64,000 bases of DNA from Enoplosus armatus (GCF_043641665.1 NC_092200.1:15626694-15690693), one strand, 5' to 3'. Counted from the first letter of the stretch, positions 34,086 through 45,640 are shown. Numbers and translations are program-made. Notes: generated from the letters alone by a model not told the origin.

Positions 34086-35337
34086 TGAAACAGTCAAACA
34101 ATGAAATAATATAACCAGTAATACATCTCAGGAGAATGAAACAATATAACCAGTAAATAATAATGTATGCAATAAAAAGGGTGATGATGACATCAGTATG
34201 ACAGGAATGTAGCAGGGGGATGAATTAAGAATTATAAATGACAAATGATGTGTAAAGTCCTGGTTCAGAAACTCCTCATCCTCTCTGTTTGTGCTTTGCT
34301 GTACTCTTTTAACCTAAAGCCACCATGAAGCCACACTAGCCTGGACTACTCTGCCGTCTTTTCCATTATCTAGACAGGATGTTTTCTTTGTCAGTCTACC
34401 TGCTGGCATAAAATGATTAATCTGTCCTGATACTTACAAAAATAGATACATCCTGTCACTGTCACCAACGGTGCAATTTGTGTTGTTGTTTCACTGGTAA
34501 CTGAACAGTGTAAATCTACTAATGCACCAGAGTGCTATCTCCACCTGCCCCCCCCCCCCCCGCCCCAAAAAAGGAAAGGAAAAATGGGAGGTGTGATTGC
34601 ACCCTCAGCCTCTGTGACTAGGACATCTGTTCCATGGCAGATACTCTTCCCTGTAGACCTGCACTCTTCCAGAGCTGGGCGTCACCCTCTTCAAACTGCC
34701 GGCAGAAATGCTTCCTCTTTCCTTCCTCCATCTCCTTGACTGGAGTCAATACACTGCTGCTCCAGGAGCTATTACCGATATGCTCCGGCCAAGTGTAAAA
34801 CCTCTATCTGCCACTTATCAGCACACCAACTCTCCTCTATGAAAACTTCCCATTATGCCACATCACTTCCAGTCCCCTCCACTCGCAGCACACATGATAT
34901 CGGAGCTATTTTGGTCCATCTGAGGCCTTCTGAGAGGAGTATCACCTGCAGTAAGCGTTGTCCTATCACCACCATGTGTTTTTTTAAGACCTGCGAAATT
35001 TCTTTAACTTCTTTTATCAATAATTCTGCTACTATACGCACATATGTATCTTTATAATCAGTATGTTGGAAGATGGGGGAAGCAAGATAAATCATATTTA
35101 GTTAACTGAATGAACATTTCCGTGTAAATAAAACTTTAGAAGAATCAATTGGAACAGGTTTTCTTTGAAATACCAAAGTTATGGAGATTCATGAGCTTTT
35201 TAGGAAAGCAGGATTTTATTCCCCTACATCTTTATTAGGATCTTTATAAGCATACATAATAAAAGGGCCTATTAAAGATTTAATAAATGAACTTTTGTGT
35301 GAAGTCAAATGGATTTGGCAAAGGCTTTGGGGTAGAA
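34086..35337. other. Unannotated intergenic sequence
   Basis: No gene accepted. A 14-base C run lies at 34548-34561. The 80-codon minus-strand frame at 34853-35095 looks protein-like (many I, V and L) but overlaps a 72-codon plus-strand frame and has no known family. Confidence 0.45.

Positions 35338-35400
<63 letters not shown>
35338..35400. repeat. Compound (TC)n(AC)n microsatellite
   Basis: About 15 bases of TC repeat followed by 48 bases of perfect AC repeat. Confidence 0.97.
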
Positions 35401-35404
<4 letters not shown>

Positions 35405-35719
35405 AGAAAGGGACTCTGGGTCCTATTATGCTGGAAGAAAAAGCACAGCCGTCAGAAATGGATTAGCCTTGTGAAAGAAATTTGGTTTTAGTTTTGAAAG
35501 AAAGGAGCCATGTTCTACTAGGGGTCTATTAGTAAAACAAAGCTCAAACGGCTTTAAAAAAAGAATCCCAGAAGACCTGTATGAGATGTTAAGTAACATA
35601 AGAGTTAGTGGGAGGAAAACACCAGATAACACAAGCATCAATGAGATCACGCCTCAAAGAGAACATAAAGCAAGGGGGGAAATACACCAAATAACGTTAA
35701 AAAAACGTGACCAAAAGCT

Positions 35720-36590
35720 TTTTGTTATCAAAAGAGATATGAAAGCAGATACAGAGGCTACCTCGCCTGAGATCCTCCAACAAGCTGTTCCAAAGCCTCG
35801 GAGCCCTGACTACAAAGACACAGTCATTCCTGGTCACAAGTTTAGATGAAGGTATCGCTGCAGTGCAAAACTGCCAGTGAGGACTTCAGGTTACAAACAA
35901 AGGTAGATATGGGGTCAAGATGTCACCAGTTTAAGATGGAGCAAGACCGTCAATGGTTTTAATAATTACATTAAAAAATAACATTAATTAATGGGAACTT
36001 AAATAGGAGATATATGTTCTCATGTACTTGCTGGATCTGGTTAAAAGCCCTACATTTTGTACATAGTGCCTGCTGTTTTAGCTGAGACAGGAATGTGATG
36101 CAATGCAAAAATCCAGATGATAAAACTGGGGAATTTACAACCTTTGACAGCTGACCTTGATAAGTAACAATCTTAATTTTGAAGCATTCCTTAGCTGGGG
36201 AAAGCAGGATTATTAGTCAAAATACATTTTAGCTTTAAGTCTAAACGTAAGCTAATAGGCTTCCAAGTTTGTCTTGGAGGAGTTGTGGGTCTGTGGTAGG
36301 AGCAGAAGCCGCGAGGTCAAGTAGAATGAGAATGTAAAAAAAGACCTGAATCAGCTGCGGTAAGGAGGTCTTTTGTTACCTTGATTAAGGCAGTTTCTGT
36401 ACTGTGCTGGGCTCTAAAACCAGATTGTAAGGCTTGATAAAGATCATGGTTGGACATATGTTGTGTGGAAATGGATGGGCAACTCGTTCCAGGGTAGAGC
36501 CCTTGCTTTTTTTTAAATGTGCTCCATGGCGAGCACATGAACAGAGAAAAGTAATGGCTCTAAAACTGACCCTTGAGGGACACCATACCG
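35720..36590 (-). mobile_element. Scrambled, degenerate L2/CR1-type LINE
   Basis: The minus strand encodes pieces of a non-LTR reverse transcriptase. In minus-strand order they are YGVPQGSVLEPLLFSV (36587-36540), QSGFRAQHSTETALIKV (36427-36377), ILILLDLAA (about 36333-36307), KTIDGLAPS (ending 35934) and APRLWNSLLEDLR (35804-35766). In intact elements QSGFR...HSTETAL and LLDL come before GVPQGS, and the YADD block comes between GVPQGS and GLAPS. Here GVPQGS has moved ahead and the catalytic core is missing. Stops and frameshifts separate the pieces. Clade L2 is likely, CR1 relatives possible. Confidence 0.85.
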
Positions 36591-36601
36591 CATTAAGGAA
36601 T

Positions 36602-36635
36602 GAAGAAGAAGAAGAAGAAGAAGAAGAAGAAGAAG
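36602..36635. repeat. (GAA)11 microsatellite
   Basis: A perfect GAA repeat adjoining the upstream end of the LINE remnant. Confidence 0.97.
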
Positions 36636-37566
36636 CATTAGCTAGGACAACAGAAACGATTTGATCAAGACTTAAACAGGTTAAGAGCTATACCATTAAG
36701 GTTTAGAGGTTGAGGTAGAAATTCAAAGTTCAGTCTCTATGCATGTATTGACTCCCTGGCTCTTCTTGTTCTCCTCTCCACTATACTGCATAATATAATA
36801 ATATATATAATATAATAATATTGGAACAACTGGCATATTCCAAATATCTACAAACAAAATGCAAGCTCTCCTTTAAACACTAAGAGAGCGCAACAGCTCT
36901 CCTTTTGTTATTCCGTAAACATGTGTTAGCCCCCGGGGTGGCCAATTTTGAATGTAATAATCTATTTAATCACGACTTAACATTATTGATCCCCATGTTA
37001 AAAGCTATTTATGTGAAGGCCTGTGGGCTGGCAGAGTGACGGGCTCACTCCCCTCTGTGTCATTTATTTCCCATTCCGCCATGCTAGCCAGAGGCCTGCA
37101 GCGTGCTGGGGAGATAACAAATGAAACACGTGTCTGCCGAGAAGGATCATATATGCCAGGGCTCCGGAGGACAGGCGAAGTCCTCACTCAGACCAGCAGA
37201 AACACATACAGTAGAGCATTAACTGTTGACTGTATCACCATCATAATATTATATGTGTTTTTGTTGTGGCCATTTGAGGACGGTCTGCACAAACATGGCT
37301 GCAATTTGTGATCCAAACTGTCTACAGGAAAAAAAATCTAAAAGTTTTTGCATTTGCCAGCAGGTAATATGATATTTGGTAGAGGTCAAATAAGGTTATA
37401 GTTTTTGGCTAAAAAACTATATGTTATTTTTTCAGTCTCACAAAAAAGGACAGTCAATGCCTAAATCCTTTTTGTTTGTTTGTTTGTTTATTGACACATA
37501 TATGCACCAGTACGTAGTTGATGGTCGGCGTCCTCAGACAGCTCCAGCACTCTTGGCTGCCCCAGG
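36636..37566. other. Unannotated intergenic sequence
   Basis: No gene. An AT-only palindromic stretch (ATAATATATATAATATAA) lies near 36795-36822. The part at 36925-37200 is repeat-free and resembles conserved non-coding DNA. Confidence 0.45.
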
Positions 37567-37587
37567 ATCAGCACCCTGGACAGCGGT
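37567..37587 (+). promoter_or_regulatory. RE1/NRSE (REST binding) site
   Basis: ATCAGCACCCTGGACAGCGG, plus one T, matches the canonical 21-bp RE1 (TTCAGCACCNNGGACAGCGCC) at all positions except the first and the last two, with both half-sites and the two-base gap intact. REST recruits co-repressors to such sites to silence neuronal genes outside neurons. Such a match is very unlikely by chance in 64 kb. It suggests a neural gene nearby, not identifiable here. Confidence 0.75.
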
Positions 37588-38029
37588 CGTGACACACTCG
37601 AATGCTGAAGTTATGCAGGCTGAAATGTGTTTTCCAGCAGAGGGGCAGCACAAATTAGAATTTTCACTTCTGTTAACTTATTCCAAGTTGGAGTAACATA
37701 TGTTGTTGCAAGTTTTTATTGTGTTTTGATGACATTGGCTTTATTTTACATTCTTTGAGACACCATTGATGTATCTGTCAAAAACCCCCAATTATAATTG
37801 CAAAATCAACCACTTTTCTTTTCATTTAGATATTTTTTTTCTTTTCTTCTGACACTGTTAGAACCTACATCACAGCTTTAGTTACTGGTTATTTTAAGAG
37901 TAAGATTTTATGCACAACATTTTGGATGTGCTTATAAAATACAATATATTGTTAAGTATTTAACCGGTAGTTCTCACCCTTTTTGGCTCGTGTCTGTTCA
38001 CATTTCATGTCTATGAGTTCCACCTGAGA
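37588..38029. other. Unannotated intergenic sequence
   Basis: No gene. It is AT-rich. From about 37970 phrases like GGTAGTTCTCACCC suggest the start of the old family D debris that follows. Confidence 0.45.
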
Positions 38030-39245
38030 GTGATTTCCCCTCTAAACTTCTCAGATGAATTAATTTGAATCAGTGGTTCACAAATCTTTTTTAGACCCTT
38101 TCAAAGGAAACCCGACCCCCAATATAACATGCATATATGTACACAGATGCTTATTGGTTTTAATCATTTTAGAATTCATATTAATATATCATATAATATA
38201 GGCTCATTCTCAATCAGACAGAATAAAAACTATTAGGGTTTTTTGTTACATGTATTTCTTTTATTTTCTTCAAAATCAAAACGAGCTTATATTTAAAGTG
38301 AGCAAGCAAACAAAACATAACAAGACATGTGAGGCTGCTGTTTGATGTGTGGAGAGAGCATAACCCGCAGGTCTGACTCCACTGACCGGCGGTTTCTTGT
38401 CTTGTCTTGTTGTATACCAGAGATGAGAGAATCACAGCTCGCAGTACCTCAGTGACTCGGACAATGATGGATGTCCGTCTTCCACAAGCAGCCACAAGCT
38501 GTCTGTTAAGCTGTTAACCAAGTAGTGTTCAGCCTGATATTAGTTTTGTTGGTGGGCTTGGATTCAGTCCTGTCAGACTGTGTTGAGGGCTCAGATGTAT
38601 CAGCATTTCTTTGAGCTCTGTGTACCGTGTCAAATTCTTTCCATCAGCTGACTACTGAGCTCCTGAAAGACTCCCGAGCCGGAAAGCGTGTTGTGTTACT
38701 TTGACAACCACAAACCGTGTCATTAGCTGCATGTTAAACAGATCCTTTGATACGGTGACTTTGATATCTGTTGTTTTTTTCTTCTGTTTTAATATGTCTG
38801 AAAACGTAACATAAAAACATACTTAATGTACATGTTGCTGATTTTTAAATGTGGCGAAACATTATATAAAAACACACAATAAATGAACAGTGATATGATA
38901 CCCAAGGGTGCTACAGCACCCACCTTGGGAACCGCTTTAAATGACTGTTCAAGACACAGAGAGGTCAAATTATTCTTATAATTGTAAATCATTGTTCTTA
39001 ATTAATGTTCTTATTCTGTTAATTAAAAAAAACATTAACATAAATTTGTGTTGCAGAACTTTTTTCTTCTTTCCTATCCCATTAATCATCTCACGACTCC
39101 CTTTAGAGGGGACCCGACCCCTACATTGGGAACCATTGGACTAGTCTACAGTAAAATGCTACTTCCGCTTGACACATACAAGAATATATCAGTCACAGGG
39201 GCCATTTTTCTTCAGAACCAGTGCTTTTACTTTTGCTGATTTGAC
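38030..39245 (+). repeat. Family D repeat debris, upstream modules
   Basis: GGTTCACAAATCTTTT (38073), AAAGGAAACCCGACCCCC (38104), TTGGGAACCGCTTTAAATG (38924), TCTCACGACTCCCTTTAG (39089) and CATTGGGAACCATTGGAC (39124) are recurrent phrases of a teleost repeat that continues into CAGTAAAATGCTACTTCC and CAGGGGCCATTTTTCTTC (39150-39215). The family D copy at 19848 carries the downstream half. Intervening stretches such as 38180-38860 are unassigned. Confidence 0.6.
38901..38930. repeat. Short hairpin
   Basis: CCCAAGGGTGCT and AGCACCCACCTTGGG pair over about 12-15 bases with a very short loop. It lies inside family D debris. Confidence 0.7.
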
Positions 39246-40384
39246 ACATTATGTAACAAATTGAAATCTGTTTCAAACCAGTACACATTAATGACGGCAC
39301 CACAGCCTGACAAATAAACAAAACAGTAGAATTTAGTGAATCCTGAATTACAGTAACACGTACAGTACAAATCCCGTCAGCTGTGAAGATCCCATTGGAG
39401 TATTTCTAGTAAATATCAAAATAAATAATAAAAATAATGTAAATATGGTTTAGGAGCATGGGAGAGATTTTTCTTTTTTTTGAAAGTTTGGCTACATGGC
39501 TGCTCACACACTTCAGTAGAAGTGATTGTGTTCAGAACACAAGGCCCAGCTTACCACACCAAGTGTATGCGTACCTTAGTCAGTCACATAGTCTTGATTA
39601 TTGCCTTGCAGGCACACACATCCTTGAATGTCCACACGAACACACACACACCCACATTTATACATGCATTGGAGTCAGCTGCATGTGCCAAGTAATTAAA
39701 GCCCAAATCATGATATGTCAGAGCCCTTCCTCATGCCCTGCAGCTCCTGGAAGGTGTCCTGGCTTATCAGAGCCATATTGATCTGAGCCGGAGGAGAAGC
39801 TGGTCTGAGGGAATTTGTGTTCATTTTGGAAGAGGACACTGCTGTCAGCGGGCCAAAGATTAGTCCGTCTAAAGAGCTTTTCTGACAGCATTGCTAAATA
39901 GTGTCTGGCTGGATGCACAGAGGGACTGTATGTGAAATTAATCATATATGTATCATTTGTCCAAGAGCACAGAGAGGTTTGAGATCGGGCTTTACCTATA
40001 CTGGAAATGGTGGACTCATCAGTCCCTCATTAGGAATCCAAACTGAAAGCCACCTAAATCACCAGTCTTCTGGGATCAGAAGCCCAGGGTTTTAGGTGTG
40101 AACTTTTTTTCTGTGAGCCAGTCAGCATGGTGGAGATTCATTACTGTAAGCATCTAATACTGTAGGATTTTGAATCAGCCAGCTGCATCTGATTTGAAGC
40201 CACCTTTTCCATGTCAATCATGCTGATTGAATATGAAATACCATCTTAAAGATTGCATGTTTAATTTGAGGTAACATAATCCTTTAGTGGTCAATGGACA
40301 TAATTCTTGTTGTGGTCAGTATGTTTGCTTGTTGAAGAGATGCTGTTGACACGATTTAAGTCTGGAAGCAACATGTCAGAGCTG
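39246..40384. other. Unannotated intergenic sequence
   Basis: No gene accepted. The 107- and 71-codon frames at 39458-39781 run through ACAC-rich DNA. The part at 39700-40140 is mixed in composition and may include conserved non-coding sequence. Confidence 0.45.
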
Positions 40385-40460
40385 GAGACAAAAATGAAGA
40401 CTTGAGATTTGACTTTGACTTGATTGCAGAGAGACTTCTCTTACTTGAGACTTGACTCCT
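40385..40460. repeat. Family F (ACTTGAG-rich repeat), left part
   Basis: Short phrases built on GACTTGAG and GACTTGA recur (GAAGACTTGAGATTTGAC, TACTTGAGACTTGACTCC). The same kind of sequence resumes after the family B element, at 40885-41100. Confidence 0.5.
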
Positions 40461-40740
40461 GCTCTAAATCAATATTTTATATAAAAAATGAATCAAATGA
40501 CTATGTGTAATGTGAAAGTAGTGACGGATCCACAGAAAATGATCAACCAACTCGGCAGTTCTCATCTCCACAGAGCGTTTTAGCCTCTTTTAGCTCATTG
40601 TTTTGGTTTTACAGCCCACCACTACACTGTTCTGATTCACTTTCACAACTCTCATCGGTGACAAAATTAGCAACTAGCTGGTGAACATAGTGGAGCATTT
40701 AGTAGCTAAAAAGCCAGATACTTCAAGTGGCCGAAAAAAA
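40461..40740 (-). repeat. Family B repeat, reversed partial copy
   Basis: The left edge (GCTCTAAATCAATATTTTAT, GAATCAAATGACTATGTG) matches the end of the 47414 element. The interior in reverse complement reads TGAGAGTTGTGAAAGTGAATC and AACAATGAGCTAAAAGAGGC. It ends with the reverse of CTAAATGCTCCACTATG and TTCACCAGCTAGTTGC. Confidence 0.7.
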
Positions 40741-40884
40741 TGGATTAATGCAGGTTTAACTTGTTAAATTGTTGCAGTATGTGCTGGTGTACTCCAGGAC
40801 CCCATGGCATCACTGTTGGGTGTGGTTACATGTGCAACAAAGTACACTTTTGGCGGCTTGAAACTTTCAACCAAAGAGGGCAGT

Positions 40885-41100
40885 TTCAGCCCGGTATTAA
40901 GTTAATCTTGAGTCTTGAAAGCAAACAGATTCAAGTCTCAAGTTTTGAGATTTGAACATCTAAAGGACTCAAAGGTCTTTGTTCTGTAAAATAGTAATAG
41001 TACTGCTTTAAAAGGAAAATGTGTAATTTGATGGTCCGCATTCAGAGACTTGTAAGACTCATGAACACTTATTTTGTCTTTGCCTTGAAGGACTTGAGTT
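40885..41100. repeat. Family F (ACTTGAG-rich repeat), right part
   Basis: CTTGAGTCTTGAAAGC, CAAGTCTCAAGTTTTGAG, GAGACTTGTAAGACTC and GGACTTGAGTTTTAGC are irregular copies of the same heptamer on either strand. With 40385-40460 it flanks the family B copy. Confidence 0.5.
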
Positions 41101-41102
41101 TT

Positions 41103-41316
41103 AGCTCCAGGGGTGATGTTAGTCTCTCGACCACTTTGATCCAGACTGAAATATCTACTGGATGGATTTCCATGAAACTTCGTAAAGACATTCAAGGTGA
41201 TCCCCTGACTTTTCCTCTTATGGCGTGAAATGTCTCAACCACCACCGGATGGACTGCCATTTCATTTGGTACATTCAAGGTCCCCAGAGGATGAATCATG
41301 ATGAATTTGGCAATCG
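41103..41316 (+). repeat. Family A repeat, partial copy
   Basis: It runs from AGCTCCAGGGGTGATG through GATCCAGACTGAAATATC, CTGGATGGATTTCCATG and GTGATCCCCTGACTTTTCC to CCCAGAGGATGAATCATG. The GTTAGCAT-rich far end is missing. Confidence 0.7.
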
Positions 41317-41639
41317 TTCAAAAATGTTCACACATCCAGTGAAATATCTCCACATTAAGCATGCAGTTTGTGCAGGCATTCATTCACATATTACTGCAAG
41401 ATGTTATACTTGTACATTATACTACTGTTTAATACATACAGTATATAGTGGAATACATACAAACAGAAAAGTGCGGAGAAAATGAGAAAGCTTTACTTTA
41501 ATGATTTATGGGTGTGTCGGTGTCAATTTTTTAAATGTTGCATCAATATTACTTCAGTAGCTTTTTTAAGTTGAAATCTTTTGTTGCTGATGTGTGCAGC
41601 AAGCTCAGTGTTAACACCCACCATTTCTCCACAGTTGCT
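41317..41639. other. Unannotated intergenic sequence
   Basis: AT-rich DNA without gene or assignable repeat. Confidence 0.5.
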
Positions 41640-42010
41640 AAACCACCCCCTGTCTGAACTCTATCCCCCTCTGATGGATCCCCTTGTGTTCATTTATTGA
41701 ACCCAGGTAGGTGTATCCAATTAGTGTTTCTGTGTCTCCCATGTCAGGCTATGCTAAATCTGCCTCCAAAAAGCTGGGGATCCTATTAGCTCGGAGTAAC
41801 GCCTCTGTATTTTACACTACGGCTTTTATGGGCTCTCCAATGTCACTGCATCAAAGGAGCCTTGTCTGTACATGAATCTCGCCATGCCAGAATCCTTCAA
41901 CCCCATTATCTGGGTGAAGTGCCCTTCCACAGCTATTTGTATCCTCCTGCGCCGCGCGCCATTACCTTCCACTGGGTAATAGCTCTTTAGGCTTCTTGTC
42001 TTTCTGTCCT
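41640..42010. other. Candidate conserved non-coding element
   Basis: Repeat-free, mixed composition, with CCAATTAGTGTTTC near 41719 and a CpG cluster CTGCGCCGCGCGCCATTACC near 41948-41967. There is no coding evidence. Confidence 0.35.
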
Positions 42011-42335
42011 GCTTCTGTTAAAACTCGAAAAAAAAGAGCTAAACTAAACTTGTTTCTTTTTCTGAAATGCTCGTACGCAACTCCTTCATGCGGCGTAATA
42101 CTGCTTCAAAATGAGATATGATTGCTGCATTATGAAGCCTGTTAGAGTAAGTGTTGATGCTAGAGATAACAGGTTCATCGTTGTCATGATTGTCTGTAAC
42201 ACAGATACAGAAGCAGCACTCATGAAGTGATAAGACCTGGGTAAATACCATAACAGCAGCTCAGTGAAACATCTAAAAACAACATTTCATTATATAATCT
42301 TAGCCTGAGAAAAAACTCAAGACACCTCTTCCATC

Positions 42336-42352
42336 TTTTTTTTTTTTTTTTT
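42336..42352. repeat. Poly-T tract of 17 bases
   Basis: A T homopolymer within otherwise repeat-free DNA. Confidence 0.95.
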
Positions 42353-42830
42353 ACTGCTTTTCCATTTAACTCAAATTAGATGATTATTTACTCTGGATCT
42401 GCTCAGTCATGCATAGCCCGTCTCTCAAGTCCCCTCCGCAGTGCCGGATGGATGTGGGAAAAAAAAAGGATAATGGAAAATTGATTTTTATCTCCCCATA
42501 TCTGTTTAAATATGATTAACAGTGAGTTTGACACGGCTCGTCAAATTAATAATGACGTGCAGTGGGAAAAGGCAATCAATAATTGACAAGATAAATATAG
42601 ATAACAGGGTTCATGGCGCTCCCGACACTGGTCACAACCGATAACAAATGAAGCATTAGCATGGGAATGATAATCAGGAGTCATTAGACAGGTGTGAGTG
42701 ACGATACAATAGCACGGCCGCAACCAACGTTTTGACATCACCTCCAGCACTCCGAGGGCAGCCGGTGAAATTAACTGAGCCTCGTATCTCTTTGTTAATC
42801 TGTTCTGCAGCCTGATAGGAACCTAGAGGT
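42353..42830. other. Candidate conserved non-coding element
   Basis: Repeat-free. Dense AT-core motifs include GTCAAATTAATAATGACG and GGCAATCAATAATTGAC near 42540-42588 and GAATGATAATCAGG near 42665. The minus-strand 69-codon frame over it has no family. Confidence 0.35.
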
Positions 42831-43430
42831 CATTTGGCAGAGCGCTGTGTTACTCCTCCACTTTGGACCCCCCCCAACCCCACCCCCACATGCAGCTCCA
42901 CCGTTTCCCCTGAATCAAAAGTGAAGTGGCAGCTAATGAAAACGAATAGCACATTTGTATGTCGTTAGCGCAGAGCTGGGGGGCTCTGTGGGGAAGTGTT
43001 GGGCGTGTGAACACAGTTCAACAGTGATTACGCAGAGGTTAACGGCCGCCCCGACATAAGTGTTAGACTCCTCGTATTATGTCGATCCACTGAGCTGTTG
43101 AACCATTACCCCTCTCTGTCCCCCCTCACAGTCAGATAAAGGTATTTGCTCGAGGCTAGACAGATGTACTTTGCATTTATGAGAGCATACATTACATTTG
43201 ACATCAAACTTTTGCTCAACACTGCCTCGAAATCTCATTTCATTTTAGTCTGGTTATGGTTTTCATCACAGTTTTGTAGCAGATACTACTTCCTTTATGA
43301 TACATACATTTAAAAACAAAAGAAAATACATCCGGGGCTGCAGAAGTGTGAGCAGTGAAGATCTGTGCAAAGTCCCGGGCCTTAACTTATCATCCGCCTG
43401 CTCAAAACTACAGGTTTTAGATGACAGGGC
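42831..43430. other. Unannotated intergenic sequence, partly conserved-element-like
   Basis: No gene. C-rich CCCCCCCCAACCCCACCCCC lies near 42869-42888. The parts at 42905-43090 contain GCAGCTAATGAAAACG and GTGATTACGCAGAGG. Confidence 0.35.
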
Positions 43431-43720
43431 TCGTAAATGGGTTATCTAAAATCCAATATATATTGGGAGAGAGATCGCGAGGGGGAGAGGCGCGCTTGAC
43501 TGTATCATCCTGATCCATAACTTTCCCTCCAACCAGGGGCCCATTTATTGTCGATTCCGTCCGAAAGATGGGTCTGTCAGTTGGGTGGGAGTCTCGCTGC
43601 TGTTTATTTTCAAATCAATACTCAATTACTATAAGGAAGATCCACTCCCTTGCCCATTTTCAAGATGAAATTATGGACTGCAGCAATAACACTTAGTCAA
43701 GGCGAAAGCTGGTGTCATTA
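43431..43720. other. Candidate conserved non-coding element
   Basis: It contains the perfect 14-bp palindrome CCAATATATATTGG (43453-43466), followed by CpG-containing GATCGCGAGGGGGAGAGGC and GCCCATTTATTGTCG. Repeat-free otherwise. Confidence 0.35.
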
Positions 43721-43789
43721 ACTCACAGCTGGGCAGGATAAGTACACCAGGAGTTTGTAACAACTGGATTTCTACCCCCCCGCCCTCCT

Positions 43790-44140
43790 TTTACCCTTTT
43801 AGTTTGTAATTAATCACCATGAAAAAGACCCTTCACGACATGACGGATGACCAGAGAAAACAATTTTCCCCCTAAGAGCCTTTTAATTTTAAACTCTGAG
43901 AGCTCATTGACTGCAACTCCCAACAACCCATCAATGCTAGTTTTTAATGCACTTCCTCTTTTGTTATTGAGAAGAATGGCGAGGCAGCGGAGGCCCCAGC
44001 TCCTCTTCATAACTCATGTCATTGATTTGCTAAATGCCAGACATTTGCCATAGGAGAGAGTCCTGTCAATGGCTTTGGCAGGGTGTGCGTAAATTACTCC
44101 ATTAGGGAAGAGTCTTTGGTTATTTATAGTGGAGAGAAAT
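43790..44140. other. Strong candidate conserved non-coding element
   Basis: Repeat-free and motif-dense: GTTTGTAATTAATCACC, CTTTTGTTATTGAGAAG (SOX-like), and TGTCATTGATTTGC with CTAAATGCC. Both strands are open over 43810-44053, but no protein family is visible. Of all the blocks here it looks most like an ancient enhancer, on appearance alone. Confidence 0.4.
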
Positions 44141-45076
44141 AGAGGTTAGGCTGCATAAATGAGCATGGATTGGGCGCTGCAAGTCAAATACACCCCTTGT
44201 TTTGTCCTGTCACATGAAGAGATCCTTTTTAGTTGGAGAAAAAAAACTCCTCCAATATTGCGGCATAAAAACAGAAAAGCCATCATTCACCGTAACACAT
44301 TATGACAGACGGGCTTTGCTCTTGTGAAAGTAGGCTAGACAGGTCCGAGGGCAAAAATCCAGCCCTGGCGGAAACTGTGACAAGCCGGTTCTGTTGTAGT
44401 TACTGTTAGTGTTCGCACCAGTTGGACGGGTCGGTCAAAACAGTCCTGCGACATCGCGACATGTTGGGAGAGATGCTGTCTTTTGTGGAATGCAAGCATA
44501 ACAAATGAGTTCAGTAACAACAGACAGAGACAGAAGCAGGTCATAGCTGACTTCAGTTACAGCTTGAATATTAAGTTCGCCAACATGTGGTGTAGCTTCA
44601 GCCCAACAAGTCCTGCATATGTGACTGTGCCTTCCAAAACCGTTACAGATCACCATTACAAAATAAAAGCATTTTCTCATGTAACAGTGCAATGGTTAAA
44701 GGGGGGCAACCACATCGGTTTTACTCAAGAAGTTCAGTTCACTCATCACAGGGAGCCTCTGAGCTCTCAGCTGTGTCATGTATTTCAAGTGTATAACCCT
44801 GACAATGTCATCAGGGTAAACTGACAGCCTTACAAACTGAAGGTGGGGGGGGGTTTTGACAGTTGTGTTCATTCTTAATGAGTCCCAAAATCATTATGAA
44901 ATTGCTTCGCTTGAGGACCCCTTTAGGATTCGGTTAGATTTAGGCACAAACACTTCTTGGTCACGGTTAGGGAAACAAAAAAATGGAAAAAGAATAATAA
45001 TTGCTGTCAGTCTTTTTTATACTATCACAGTGGGGTGGCAAAAATTAAATTCTACATTTAATGTGCCATAATACAT
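44141..45076. other. Unannotated intergenic sequence
   Basis: No gene accepted. The 113-codon plus-strand frame at 44483-44824 shows no family features, and minus-strand frames overlap it. A G8 run sits near 44845. Confidence 0.45.
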
Positions 45077-45150
45077 GTCAAGTTAAACTTTAATTGTCAC
45101 ATATAATCATACAGGGTACAATCATAGTGAAATGTATGTCCAAAAGCTCC
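45077..45150. repeat. Teleost interspersed repeat fragment (TTTAATTGTCACA type)
   Basis: AACTTTAATTGTCACATAT with AATCATACAGGG and ATAGTGAAATGTATG parallels 34009-34085. An ATAATAATACAA tract follows at 45150-45190. Confidence 0.5.
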
Positions 45151-45279
45151 ATACAATAATAATACAACACATAATAATACAATAAATGCAAAGTTTCTTG
45201 ATCATATCTGGCAAGCCCAAACTTTGATTCTGATGTCTTTTCACAAATGAAAGTAGCATATCACTCCTATGACAATTAG

Positions 45280-45640
45280 CAGTATTGTCCCTTTTTATTG
45301 TTTGTTCAATTGTTCACTCTGTATTTATGTACCCCACTGTGAACTCTGATAACGACGTACCTCCATGCTCCCCAGACTGCTATTTCAACTGCTTCACTGC
45401 ATCATTCCACATAAGAGCAAACACAATTAGGCACTTAAAAGAATACAGTGCACGTGACCTGAACTGTATCAAGGCCAACAATAAAGACCACTGACATGGT
45501 AACTCAAAAATAAACACACGTGAGCCGTGAAATTATGGGGTGAGTGATTGTGCATTCTTGTTGTGCGCGGCCCAAAGTTATTATCAATCACGGCAACAAT
45601 TCAAAAATCCTGTTGCTGTGCATGGAATAATATGGAATAA
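45280..45640. other. Candidate conserved non-coding element
   Basis: Repeat-free, with AACACAATTAGGCAC, CAACAATAAAGACC, GTTATTATCAATCACGG and GTGCACGTGACC (E-box). Open frames lack family features. Confidence 0.35.

Noticed and set aside
36434..36664. 76-codon plus-strand frame with a run of glutamates
   Set aside because: The glutamate run is the GAA microsatellite, and the rest is antisense to LINE debris.
44113..44130. TCTTTGGTTAT match to the start of miR-9
   Set aside because: Only 11 bases match and no opposing arm of a precursor hairpin is present nearby.
44483..44824. 113-codon plus-strand open frame
   Set aside because: Random-looking composition and overlapping minus-strand frames; no family.
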